From: Thermoplasmata archaeon
GTDB taxonomy: Archaea > Thermoplasmatota > Thermoplasmata > B31-G17
Length of the DNA: 7,102 nucleotides
Reading direction: 5' to 3'
NCBI GenBank assembly: GCA_003649915.1
Contig: QMTG01000058.1
Span: 1 to 7,102, forward strand
Positions 1 to 6,233 of this stretch are shown here, one piece after another; position 1 is the first letter of the stretch, and each line of letters opens with the position of its first letter. The notes beneath the pieces are model-generated. The model searched no databases. It worked only from the letters and a program-made list of their open reading frames with translations, and had not been told where the DNA came from. The position numbers were made by a program, and so were the translations under genes.

Positions 1-384
1 ACTATAGCAGAGGATTTATTCCAGCAATTAGGTGATTGGATACACTACAGGGATCTGTTTGAAAATACAATAGGCGACCCTGGCGACGGTGGCACGATTG
101 ACGTATCCAAAAGTGGTATCTGTACTGTTTTCTGTACAGGCGGGGCCAATAAAACCCGTAATGGACCTTACCCACCTGAAGCAGGCAGGGCGATTATGAT
201 TGTGGGTCATGAAGGTGAAGTAGGCTCAACCTGCACGATTACAGCCAGTAATGCGATAAACGCCGACGGTAATACGCAAATGACTTTCGACGCCAATGGA
301 GATACTATTTTGCTAATATCAGTCAAGTGGGGTAGTACTCTTCGCTGGCGAGTGATGGGTAATACAGGAGTGGCGTTATCATGA
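1..384 (+). CDS. C-terminal part of a phage structural (tail/appendage-like) protein, 5' truncated
   Basis: The frame is open from the first base of the window to TGA at 382-384, giving 127 residues with no start codon required, so the gene begins to the left. An internal ATG at 196 is not a convincing start because the frame is open and protein-like before it (Gly/Asp-rich, including GDPGDGGTIDVSKSG near residues 25-39). The C-terminal part alternates short hydrophobic strands with polar turns and ends in a block (GDTILLISVKWGSTLRWRVMG, split here as GDTILLISVK then WGSTLRWRVMG) of a kind common at the C-termini of phage beta-structured virion proteins. That resemblance is from memory and is weak. 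The stop overlaps the start of the next gene by 4 bp, so the two are probably cotranslated. A tail fibre, baseplate or head appendage protein is the likeliest role; no enzyme motif is visible. Confidence 0.6.
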   Translation, partial: TIAEDLFQQLGDWIHYRDLFENTIGDPGDGGTIDVSKSGICTVFCTGGANKTRNGPYPPEAGRAIMIVGHEGEVGSTCTITASNAINADGNTQMTFDANGDTILLISVKWGSTLRWRVMGNTGVALS

Positions 385-671
385 TGCAAGAATTGATGAG
401 AAAATTTCGACGAGGTGATTTGCCAACACTGAAGGTATACAGGCCTGCTGAAACGACTATGGTTCTCGTTCATCAGCAGGGAAACTCCAAATTCTTTCGT
501 GGGCTGGATAACGAATGGCGTGCGATTGTTAATACCGATAAGATGAGTGAAGCGTTGAAGATATTGCAGGACGAATTGCAATCTATCAAGGAGATAGAAA
601 GTGAAACCCAGAATATACTTTCAGACACTCAACGAAGTAGAAAACTTCGGCAACTGGACAGGCGTCTATGA
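381..671 (+). CDS. Small phage protein of unknown function with helical C-terminus
   Basis: A 96-residue product that I do not recognise. ATG 381 overlaps the previous stop in an ATGA arrangement; a second ATG follows at 384. An AGGAG at 366-370 lies 10 nt before ATG 381 and supports initiation here. The N-terminal half is short and mixed (basic start, then segments such as TTMVLVHQQ and NEWRAIVN that could be strands). Residues about 54-90 are rich in E, L, I, K and Q, with spacing compatible with a helix or short coiled coil. The last 23 codons overlap the next gene in another frame, so the C-terminal tail (SRKLRQLDRRL) may be constrained mainly by that neighbour. Its place between two structural-looking genes suggests a virion component or assembly helper, but this is inference from context only. 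No signal peptide or membrane segment is seen. Confidence 0.6.
   Translation: MMQELMRKFRRGDLPTLKVYRPAETTMVLVHQQGNSKFFRGLDNEWRAIVNTDKMSEALKILQDELQSIKEIESETQNILSDTQRSRKLRQLDRRL
588..593 (+). promoter_or_regulatory. Shine-Dalgarno that fixes the GTG start at 601
   Basis: AAGGAG lies 7 nt before GTG 601, inside the coding region of the preceding gene. An in-frame TAG at 595-597 stops the reading frame immediately upstream, so 601 is the earliest possible start. No in-frame ATG follows until well inside the folded domain. Together these decide the start. Confidence 0.75.
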
Positions 672-1269
672 AAATGGAGATAGCACCATAAACCAGAGCG
701 AAAACGCTTCTTTTTTGTATCGTGGACAGTATGGTTTGCGTTTAACATGTGTCCAGAACCTGGAATACGCTTATGTGTATAAAACAGGATTGAATGTTTC
801 TATATTACCTGGTGAAAGTGTTTATATTTGTTTTACCCAAAGGTTCACAGATGCCCCCAGTGATACCGCTTTGACGTTTCTAGCAGTTAATGGCAACTCC
901 AAAACTATACTATACTACAAAATCCTTACTGACGGGAATTCGCAATTCTTATACAGAAAAGATGATGATAGTTTAGGTTGGGGTACAGGAATAAAAGTGC
1001 TAACTGGTGACTGGTACTGGTTGGGATTTGAAATGCAAAGAGCGACTACTTCTACGGCGTCTGACGGGGCAGTTCGCCTCTATATAGATGGAATATTAGA
1101 TATTGAAAAGACTGGTTTAGATAATTACGACATGTTTGCTACTCTAAATAAAATTGAAATAGGCGGTATATATAATACGCCTCCAGGCTTTGTGGCGGAT
1201 TTCGATGAAGTAGTTGTAGCCGATAAGATGATTAGACCACCTTTACCTGCTGGCAAGGTGTGGAAGTAA
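601..1269 (+). CDS. LamG/concanavalin-like beta-sandwich protein, probable virion surface or adhesion protein
   Basis: A 222-residue protein starting at GTG, fixed by an ideally spaced AAGGAG and an upstream in-frame stop. The pattern is that of a LamG/concanavalin-type jelly roll: an opening segment (ENFGNWTGVYENGD, residues 14-27), 'YRGQYGLRLT' near 40-49, repeated beta-strand alternation, then 'GDWYWLGFEMQRA' near 135-147 and 'DGAVRLYIDGILDIEKTG' near 155-172, the usual 'W..l......g.v.lyvDG' strand pair of LamG-like folds. It ends with 'FVADFDEVVVADK', also typical of the closing strand. The domain fills the whole protein and there is no signal peptide, as expected for a virion protein. 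Such domains often bind glycans or other host surface groups. Here the likely role is a head or tail decoration or receptor-contact protein, inferred from fold and neighbours. It overlaps the preceding gene by 71 bp and converges on the minus-strand phosphoesterase 2 bp away. Confidence 0.75.
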   Translation: MKPRIYFQTLNEVENFGNWTGVYENGDSTINQSENASFLYRGQYGLRLTCVQNLEYAYVYKTGLNVSILPGESVYICFTQRFTDAPSDTALTFLAVNGNSKTILYYKILTDGNSQFLYRKDDDSLGWGTGIKVLTGDWYWLGFEMQRATTSTASDGAVRLYIDGILDIEKTGLDNYDMFATLNKIEIGGIYNTPPGFVADFDEVVVADKMIRPPLPAGKVWK

Positions 1270-1271
1270 GT

Positions 1272-2132
1272 TTACGGTACAATTACCTGTATGTCTTCTT
1301 TATCAGGTTGTATCACTATTTTAGTTGACCCCAAAACTGTCGGATAATACGCTTTTCTCTCTGAATAAGTAGTCAATCCTTCAGCGTAAGAACGCAGATA
1401 CGCACCCGTCAACGCACCAAATATACGCTTTTCTGATAGTTTGTCTTTTCGTTTACCTGAAAGTGTAAGGCGTACTTTACTTTCAACTTTTGCACCGTGT
1501 AAGTGTGCAGCGACGGTAATGTCAGCATCCGTCAATTCCATCAACCTTTCAAGAGTGCGACTTCTACCTGACGAAGTAATTGCACAGCCAGCACCGTGAT
1601 GAACAAATAAGCGTACTGTCCAGCAACTTTTACCTTCACTATTGAGTATGCCAGGTGGACGAACCAGTCGCAATTTGTAGGGGCGCATAAAAGCAATGTC
1701 AAACAATGCACTATAGCCAAAATTGGGTACGCCTAATTCGGTACATAGCCATTGATGTAATTGATATTGCTGTTTCGAAGCGAAATACTTCTCTTCGTGA
1801 TTACCCCAGCATAAGCCAAGTATTCTGTCCTTGAACGGTTCAAAAAACTCTTTGACCTGCCGAGTGAGTTCCAATCCTAACGAACCTGCTTGTTCAATCG
1901 TGAAATCCGCTATTTGCGATCTGAAGCGTTTATCGTCGAAGTTGATGTAGTCTGCATAATCACCCATTCCAATAACGAAGTGATTATCGGCGGACAAGAT
2001 TTCGTTGCGTATTGCGTTTAGTTTGGATTTAGAAACTGCTTTGTTGCCGATGTGTAAGTCGCCAACGAAGTAGAGTACTATTTCGCTTTTGCGTGATGGA
2101 TAGCCGATGTAAAATGTGCCTGGCGTTTCCAT
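1272..2132 (-). CDS. Calcineurin-like metallophosphoesterase, phage type
   Basis: A 286-residue protein with the full set of metal-binding motifs in order: GDLH (D25, H27), GDYAD (D58), WGNHE (N111, H112, E113), HHG (H178-H179) and AHLH (H210, H212). The last motif has A where most family members have G. These residues normally hold two divalent metals and hydrolyse phosphomono- or diesters; the substrate cannot be read from sequence. The C-terminal block 'GAYLRSYAEG' followed by 'YYPTVLGS' is, from memory, characteristic of phosphoesterases in phage genomes, where the role is generally unknown (nucleotide or RNA processing, or counter-defence, are possible). It is full length and intact. It is the only minus-strand gene, sits between structural and packaging genes, and has its own promoter-like sequence, so it looks like an accessory gene. 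ATG 2132 has no Shine-Dalgarno, but no other good start exists before the first metal motif. Confidence 0.92.
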   Translation of the reverse strand: METPGTFYIGYPSRKSEIVLYFVGDLHIGNKAVSKSKLNAIRNEILSADNHFVIGMGDYADYINFDDKRFRSQIADFTIEQAGSLGLELTRQVKEFFEPFKDRILGLCWGNHEEKYFASKQQYQLHQWLCTELGVPNFGYSALFDIAFMRPYKLRLVRPPGILNSEGKSCWTVRLFVHHGAGCAITSSGRSRTLERLMELTDADITVAAHLHGAKVESKVRLTLSGKRKDKLSEKRIFGALTGAYLRSYAEGLTTYSERKAYYPTVLGSTKIVIQPDKEDIQVIVP

Positions 2133-2134
2133 TG

Positions 2135-2165
2135 TTGACTTATTGTACCATTTGTGTTCTATTAT
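2135..2165 (+). promoter_or_regulatory. Candidate promoter for the packaging operon
   Basis: TTGACT at 2135-2140 resembles a -35 box and TATTAT at 2160-2165 a -10 box, with a long 19-bp spacer. The -10 ends 5 nt before ATG 2171, so transcription would begin at or next to the start codon, giving a leaderless message. There is no Shine-Dalgarno before ATG 2171, which fits. The long spacer and phage origin make this tentative. Confidence 0.4.
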
Positions 2166-2189
2166 ACAAGATGGAAAAAGAAATTACAA
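2161..2189 (-). promoter_or_regulatory. Candidate promoter for the phosphoesterase gene
   Basis: On the minus strand TTGTAA (complement of 2184-2189) and an exact TATAAT (complement of 2161-2166) are 17 bp apart. Transcription would start near 2154, about 22 nt before ATG 2132. A second possible -10, TACAAT (complement of 2142-2147), would instead give an almost leaderless message. The -35 lies inside the coding start of the divergent small-terminase gene, so the two promoters overlap. Confidence 0.45.
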
Positions 2190-2605
2190 GACCGTATACG
2201 AGACATTCGATAACTGACATGATACCTGGCAATGCGTCTGCTTCGGTAGAGAGACGCATGATACTTAAGAAAAGACGCCAGTTCGCCAAAACCTTTTACA
2301 ATACAATCAAACCTGAAGATATAGAAGCAGTCGTTAGAAAACTCATCGAAAAAGCCAAAGAAGGCAATATGATAGCGATAAAAGAAGTTCTTGATAGATT
2401 ACTTGGCAAACCAATGGCAGAAGTGATTAATGAAGAAGGTCAAACGTCTTTTGAGACGTTGCTTGCTCAAATACAGCAGGCTGATAAGATTGAAATTACT
2501 AAAGGACAGATAAAAGCGTATCTCTCGTCTAAACAAGCCAACTTACCCGAAAGTTCGCAGGTCGAACAGGAGGACGATGGACAGGATAGCCTCACAACTT
2601 GGTAA
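2171..2605 (+). CDS. Probable terminase small subunit (DNA-packaging protein)
   Basis: A 144-residue protein directly upstream of, and overlapping, the large terminase. The frame is open back to an ATG at 2093, but that extension (Cys-rich, low similarity to a soluble phage protein) would overlap the divergent phosphoesterase gene by 40 bp and cover the intergenic promoters, so ATG 2171 is preferred. Residues 26-46 are basic and helical (ERRMILKKRRQFAKTF). Residues 48-82 form a helical pair ending in 'AIKEVLDRLLGKP', a motif I associate with DUF5681-like and small-terminase-like proteins coded next to large terminases. The C-terminus (about 124-144) is acidic and probably disordered. Small subunits bind the phage packaging site and regulate the large subunit's nuclease and ATPase. 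The assignment rests on position plus the helical motif; a classical helix-turn-helix is not obvious. Another DNA-binding or packaging accessory protein is possible. Confidence 0.65.
   Translation: MEKEITRPYTRHSITDMIPGNASASVERRMILKKRRQFAKTFYNTIKPEDIEAVVRKLIEKAKEGNMIAIKEVLDRLLGKPMAEVINEEGQTSFETLLAQIQQADKIEITKGQIKAYLSSKQANLPESSQVEQEDDGQDSLTTW
2568..2573 (+). promoter_or_regulatory. Shine-Dalgarno of the large terminase gene
   Basis: AGGAGG lies inside the end of the small-subunit gene, only 3 nt before ATG 2577. This spacing is shorter than usual. A second in-frame ATG at 2631 (MSSYWTV) has no comparable site, so 2577 is kept as the start. Confidence 0.55.
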
Positions 2606-4307
2606 GTACATTCGTTCGCCTATCTTTTTTATGTCCAGTTATTGGACAGTCCCCAAAAGGCAGGATTTACTTGACGGTTCTGGCAAACCTTCAAGAGTGC
2701 CACTAATTCCCAATAAGGCTCAACAGATTATATGGTCAAAGATCGAAGAGAGACTAAAGAAAAAACAACCGATAAGGCTGGCTATCCTGAAAGCACGCCA
2801 GTTGGGTATTTCAACTTTTGTTTGTGCGTTGGCACAGCATTATGCAATGACGCATCCTGATGTTTATGTATTGTCAATTGCAGATAAATTAGACCTACCT
2901 CGTCAATGGTTGAGAAGAGCGAAAATCTGGTACAATCAGACACCAGCACCACTACGTCCACATCTGGCTGCTTCTAACGCTAAAGAATTATTTTTCGATC
3001 TACTACAATCACGGTATTACATTGCATCAGCAGAAGGCAAATTGCCAGGTACAGGGTTTGCCTTGCAATTTTTGCATTATTCTGAAGTTGGCTACTGGCA
3101 AAATGCTGATTCGGTACAAGAACAAACATTTGCTTCCGTGCCGAGGAGCGGAATTATCATTATCGAAAGCACAGGCAATCAGGTGGGCGACTGGTGGTAT
3201 AACTTCTATTATCGCGCCAAAGAAGGAATATCTAATTTTGAAGCAATCTTTCTGCCGTGGTATTTAGAACCTTCTTATGCGATAAAAGGGGCGAAAGTAG
3301 ATGATCTAACGCCTTACGAAGAAAATTTACTGCGAGCAGGTGCTACTATTGAGCAAATAGCGTGGAGACGTGAATACATACAATCCAAACTTGCTGGCGA
3401 TGAAGAGAAATTTACACGCCAGTTCCCCGCTACCGAACAAGAAGCATTCCGTTCAGGTGGTAAGAACGTCTTTACCGCTGAACAAGTTGCTCAAGCGTAC
3501 AAAACTGTCAGAGAACCAGCATGGCGCGGTGAAATACTTACTTCAATGACAGATAATCCACGAAACTTCAAACTCGTCGAAAGTGAAGGTGGTAGTTTAC
3601 AGATATTTGAAAAACCTAATCCTAATTATCATTACTGCATAGGCGCAGATGTCCAGTGGGGCGAAAGTGAAGCGTCTGATTACGACGCTGCTTTCGTTGA
3701 ATGTTTAGAAACTGGCAAAGTCGCTGCCTTTATAATGGGTAGATGGCAGATGCCACACTGGGCGCAGATACTCGCTGCACTTGGGTATTACTACAACACT
3801 GCTACAATAGCACCAGAAAGAAACTCTGTTGCTGCTGAAGGTGTTATATGGACGTTGTTAGGTAGAAACTATCAAAACTGGCGATATCCAAAGATATACG
3901 TTTCTGCAAAGATGCTATCTTTGCGGTCAACTGGCAGGATAGAGGATTACGGCTGGAAGACGACCAATCAGACAAAGACGGCATTGGTTGCATTTACAAT
4001 GAAACAAACTGCTGCGGGCGAGATGGACTGGGCAGTCGAAGTCGCCGTCAGGCAAATGGCTGCGTGGATTACCGATGAAAAAACTCTTACCCTTACTCAT
4101 CCAGCAGGTCAACATGACGATGCCCTAATGGCAAGAATGATAACCGCTTACGTGGCACAACAATTGCGTAATACAGTTGAACTTTACAGCCCACCGCCTA
4201 AAATTGAGAAAATTGACAATATGGCACAAAGAGTTGCAAGGCAGGCTGGTTTGTTAGAAAATAGTCAGGAAGACGAACAGGAAGAAATTGAATTAGTAGA
4301 GGTCTAA
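2577..4307 (+). CDS. terL: Terminase large subunit (packaging ATPase and nuclease)
   Basis: A 576-residue, full-length large terminase. The N-terminal ATPase domain has a Walker A-like loop KARQLGIST at 72-80 (the phage-type variant without the classical GK pair), a Walker B region FLHYSE at 165-170 with E170 as the likely catalytic carboxylate, and the coupling motif IESTGN at 196-201. The C-terminal RNase H-like nuclease has GADVQWGE at 356-363 (D358), PERN at 413-416 (E414) and HDD at 513-515, the expected three acidic metal-binding positions. A segment 'GWKTTNQTK' at 459-467 also matches the nuclease region of this family. The protein cuts concatemeric phage DNA and, docked on the portal, drives it into the prohead using ATP. 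It overlaps the small-subunit gene by 29 bp and precedes the portal by 3 bp, so the three are translated from one message. The tail (561-576) is strongly acidic. An out-of-frame run at 3022-3267 is a shadow. Confidence 0.96.
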   Translation: MDRIASQLGKYIRSPIFFMSSYWTVPKRQDLLDGSGKPSRVPLIPNKAQQIIWSKIEERLKKKQPIRLAILKARQLGISTFVCALAQHYAMTHPDVYVLSIADKLDLPRQWLRRAKIWYNQTPAPLRPHLAASNAKELFFDLLQSRYYIASAEGKLPGTGFALQFLHYSEVGYWQNADSVQEQTFASVPRSGIIIIESTGNQVGDWWYNFYYRAKEGISNFEAIFLPWYLEPSYAIKGAKVDDLTPYEENLLRAGATIEQIAWRREYIQSKLAGDEEKFTRQFPATEQEAFRSGGKNVFTAEQVAQAYKTVREPAWRGEILTSMTDNPRNFKLVESEGGSLQIFEKPNPNYHYCIGADVQWGESEASDYDAAFVECLETGKVAAFIMGRWQMPHWAQILAALGYYYNTATIAPERNSVAAEGVIWTLLGRNYQNWRYPKIYVSAKMLSLRSTGRIEDYGWKTTNQTKTALVAFTMKQTAAGEMDWAVEVAVRQMAAWITDEKTLTLTHPAGQHDDALMARMITAYVAQQLRNTVELYSPPPKIEKIDNMAQRVARQAGLLENSQEDEQEEIELVEV

Positions 4308-4310
4308 ATA

Positions 4311-6233
4311 ATGACAGTAGGCAAATATAAAGATTTCGCTTTGCAAATAAACAATGAAGAAGACGAAATAAAGCGATGGTACGATTACATCGCTGAAGCC
4401 AAAGAAATTATTCGGCTTGAAGAAAGATTGCGAACTGCCGAAGAACTTATTCCCTACATTGACAACACAGTTGCAGAGAGAAAGACCAAAAAGAGATTGT
4501 ATCTGCCTTATCTTTTGCCACTCTTTGAAGCAGTTTTGCGTGGTTCTTTGCCTGCTGTGCCGTTCGTTCATGTAGAGAGTAGTAGTCAATTGGGTGATAA
4601 AATCGCTCAACTGGTACGCAAATTCTTCTCTTCACCACATAGCCATATCGTTCCAACCTCTATGAAATTGCAAATGGATGATTTCGTTTACGGTATTGGT
4701 ATCGCAAAAGCAGTCTATAAACCACTCTTTATTCTGCGATACGACCAGCAGAGAAAATATTCCGACGAACTAAAGGCAGAGCAGTTAGAAAGAATAGAAA
4801 AAGAACATGCCAATCCCTTATCAGCACAGGTTGCCGAAGATGATATGGACGATATTCACATCGAAAACCATCTCAACTATCTTGACCAAGTGCCGTTAGG
4901 TACAGAGGAATTTGAAGCACTACGTAAACATATCTATGCTCATATCGCCAGGGGGATGGTTTTTCAAACTGAAAGGTTTGTACTTGAGCGAATTCCACCG
5001 TCGCACTTTATCTACGATCCTACTCGACCGTGGCACGAACGAGCGTGGGAAGCAGAATTGAAGATAATGAGAATAAAGACTTTACGCCAATTACATTACC
5101 GCAATGTTGAACCCGATAACCTTGAAGGCTTGTCGCCTTTTACCCTGAAGAGCAACTTGAAGGGTGCTGTGCCTTACGAAGATATGGTTGCAAAAATTTG
5201 GGATATTCATAACTTCACGACTGGAGAAAGAATTGTTATACCTGCTGAAAACGGCAGAAAATTATTGCATAAAGGTAAGTGGGAATATCCTGAAATAGAC
5301 ATTTACTATCCGTTCGTTACCAGACCGTTTACACACAATCCCGACCAAGTTCACGGCTTACCTACTTTACAGTTAGCCAAACCAATTCTTGACGCACTTG
5401 CTACTGTTGAATACTACATCAGAGAACACATAAAACGACACCCGACAATCAAGATACCTATGCCTAAAGGCATGCTCACTTCAGTGGATAAAAGCAAATT
5501 GAACAATCCTGATTTGACGACGATAGAATTGCCACCTGAAGTTATTGCCAATATGCACGAGATAAAGTCTCCGCCAATACCGCAATCGCTCATTGATTAC
5601 AGACAAATACTTCTTGACCAGTTGCGTTGGATAATTGGCGCAGACCCGCAGGATACGGGCGCACCGTTCCCGCATAGAATATCTGCTACAGAAAGTTCTA
5701 TACGAGCAGGTACGCACGTTAGTAGACTTGAAGATAGAAGAAAAACTGTTGGTAGAATGCTACAATGGGCTGCGACGACGTTCTTGCAATTGTATAGAAG
5801 ATTTGGACAATTACAGATGACAGTCAAGATAACAGACGAAAATGGAGTAAGTTTTCAGCAGATAGCACCTGAAGATATACCTGAAAGGATAGATTTAGTA
5901 GTGGACATAGAGGCAGCGACAAAGGAGGCTGAAGCACAACGTAGAGAAACTGCTATTGGGGTATTTAACATTCTCAAACAGGCAACGGGCGTTTATCCTG
6001 TTGACTGGAATAAAGCAATCAATTGGATATTGCGTAAATTTGGCATAGAAGATGTGTCTGTGTTTAGAGCAAACAAACCTGCCACTGGCGAAATTGAAAC
6101 AGCACCGATAAGTGCTGGTGGAGCGGGTGGCGGGCTAACTGGTCAATCGGTTGGTGAGGTACTAACTGGTGCTACAAGAAAGAATTTACCTGAAGGAGCA
6201 AGTCAATGGCAAAACACACAGACATCAGAGTAG
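4311..6233 (+). CDS. Portal protein (head-tail connector ring)
   Basis: A 640-residue protein immediately after the large terminase, the standard place and size for a phage portal. It starts at ATG 4311 with AGAGG at 4298-4302, 8 nt upstream, inside the terminase stop region. Recognisable portal features are the segment 'IPPSHFIYDPTRP' near 228-240, 'VAKIWDIHNFTTGE' near 293-306, 'YYPFVTRPF' then 'VHGLPTLQLAKPILDAL' near 332-363 (the stem/wing region preceding the long helix), and 'RISATESSIRAGTHVSRLEDRR' near 456-477 (split here: RISATESSIRAG and THVSRLEDRR), the helical region found in many portals. About 145-215 is a charged helical insertion with an acidic centre (AEDDMDDIH). The C-terminus has a Gly-rich, probably flexible stretch at 600-622. 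Twelve subunits normally form the ring through which DNA enters and leaves the capsid and on which terminase docks. No frameshift is visible. Confidence 0.9.
   Translation: MTVGKYKDFALQINNEEDEIKRWYDYIAEAKEIIRLEERLRTAEELIPYIDNTVAERKTKKRLYLPYLLPLFEAVLRGSLPAVPFVHVESSSQLGDKIAQLVRKFFSSPHSHIVPTSMKLQMDDFVYGIGIAKAVYKPLFILRYDQQRKYSDELKAEQLERIEKEHANPLSAQVAEDDMDDIHIENHLNYLDQVPLGTEEFEALRKHIYAHIARGMVFQTERFVLERIPPSHFIYDPTRPWHERAWEAELKIMRIKTLRQLHYRNVEPDNLEGLSPFTLKSNLKGAVPYEDMVAKIWDIHNFTTGERIVIPAENGRKLLHKGKWEYPEIDIYYPFVTRPFTHNPDQVHGLPTLQLAKPILDALATVEYYIREHIKRHPTIKIPMPKGMLTSVDKSKLNNPDLTTIELPPEVIANMHEIKSPPIPQSLIDYRQILLDQLRWIIGADPQDTGAPFPHRISATESSIRAGTHVSRLEDRRKTVGRMLQWAATTFLQLYRRFGQLQMTVKITDENGVSFQQIAPEDIPERIDLVVDIEAATKEAEAQRRETAIGVFNILKQATGVYPVDWNKAINWILRKFGIEDVSVFRANKPATGEIETAPISAGGAGGGLTGQSVGEVLTGATRKNLPEGASQWQNTQTSE
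6193..6198 (+). promoter_or_regulatory. Shine-Dalgarno of the gene downstream of the portal
   Basis: AAGGAG lies 7 nt before ATG 6206, inside the portal coding region. It supports a start 28 bp before the portal stop and hence translational coupling. Confidence 0.75.

Noticed and set aside
72..80. Lack of a classical GK[ST] Walker A in the large terminase (residue positions 72-80), considered as an inactive ATPase
   Set aside because: The KARQ-type loop ending in ST is a common variant in phage large terminases, and the remaining ATPase and nuclease motifs are intact.
207..581. 124-residue open frame on the minus strand
   Set aside because: It lies antisense across two overlapping plus-strand genes whose frames and Shine-Dalgarno sites are good, and its product shows no recognisable domain.
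1285..1308. ACCTG / CAGGT inverted repeat near the convergent gene ends, considered as a terminator
   Set aside because: Only a 5-bp stem with a 14-nt loop, inside phosphoesterase coding sequence and without a T-run; no terminator is supported at 1270-1271.
2093..2170. Upstream in-frame extension of the small-terminase gene from ATG 2093
   Set aside because: It would overlap the divergent phosphoesterase start by 40 bp, cover the intergenic promoter elements and add a Cys-rich, non-phage-like N-terminus.
3022..3267. 81-residue plus-strand open frame inside the large terminase
   Set aside because: It is out of frame with clear Walker B and motif III coding sequence and has no domain of its own.
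4293..4656. Two minus-strand open frames over the start of the portal gene
   Set aside because: These are antisense shadows of a well-supported portal gene, with Cys/Phe-rich products and no recognisable domain.
5481..5827. Three overlapping open frames (two minus, one plus) within the portal gene
   Set aside because: They mutually overlap and lie inside conserved portal sequence; none has a recognisable product.
6134..6172. Short direct repeat CTAACTGGT (twice) near the portal 3' end
   Set aside because: It falls in a Gly-rich low-complexity tail where repeated codons for LTG explain it; no sign of an attachment site or array.
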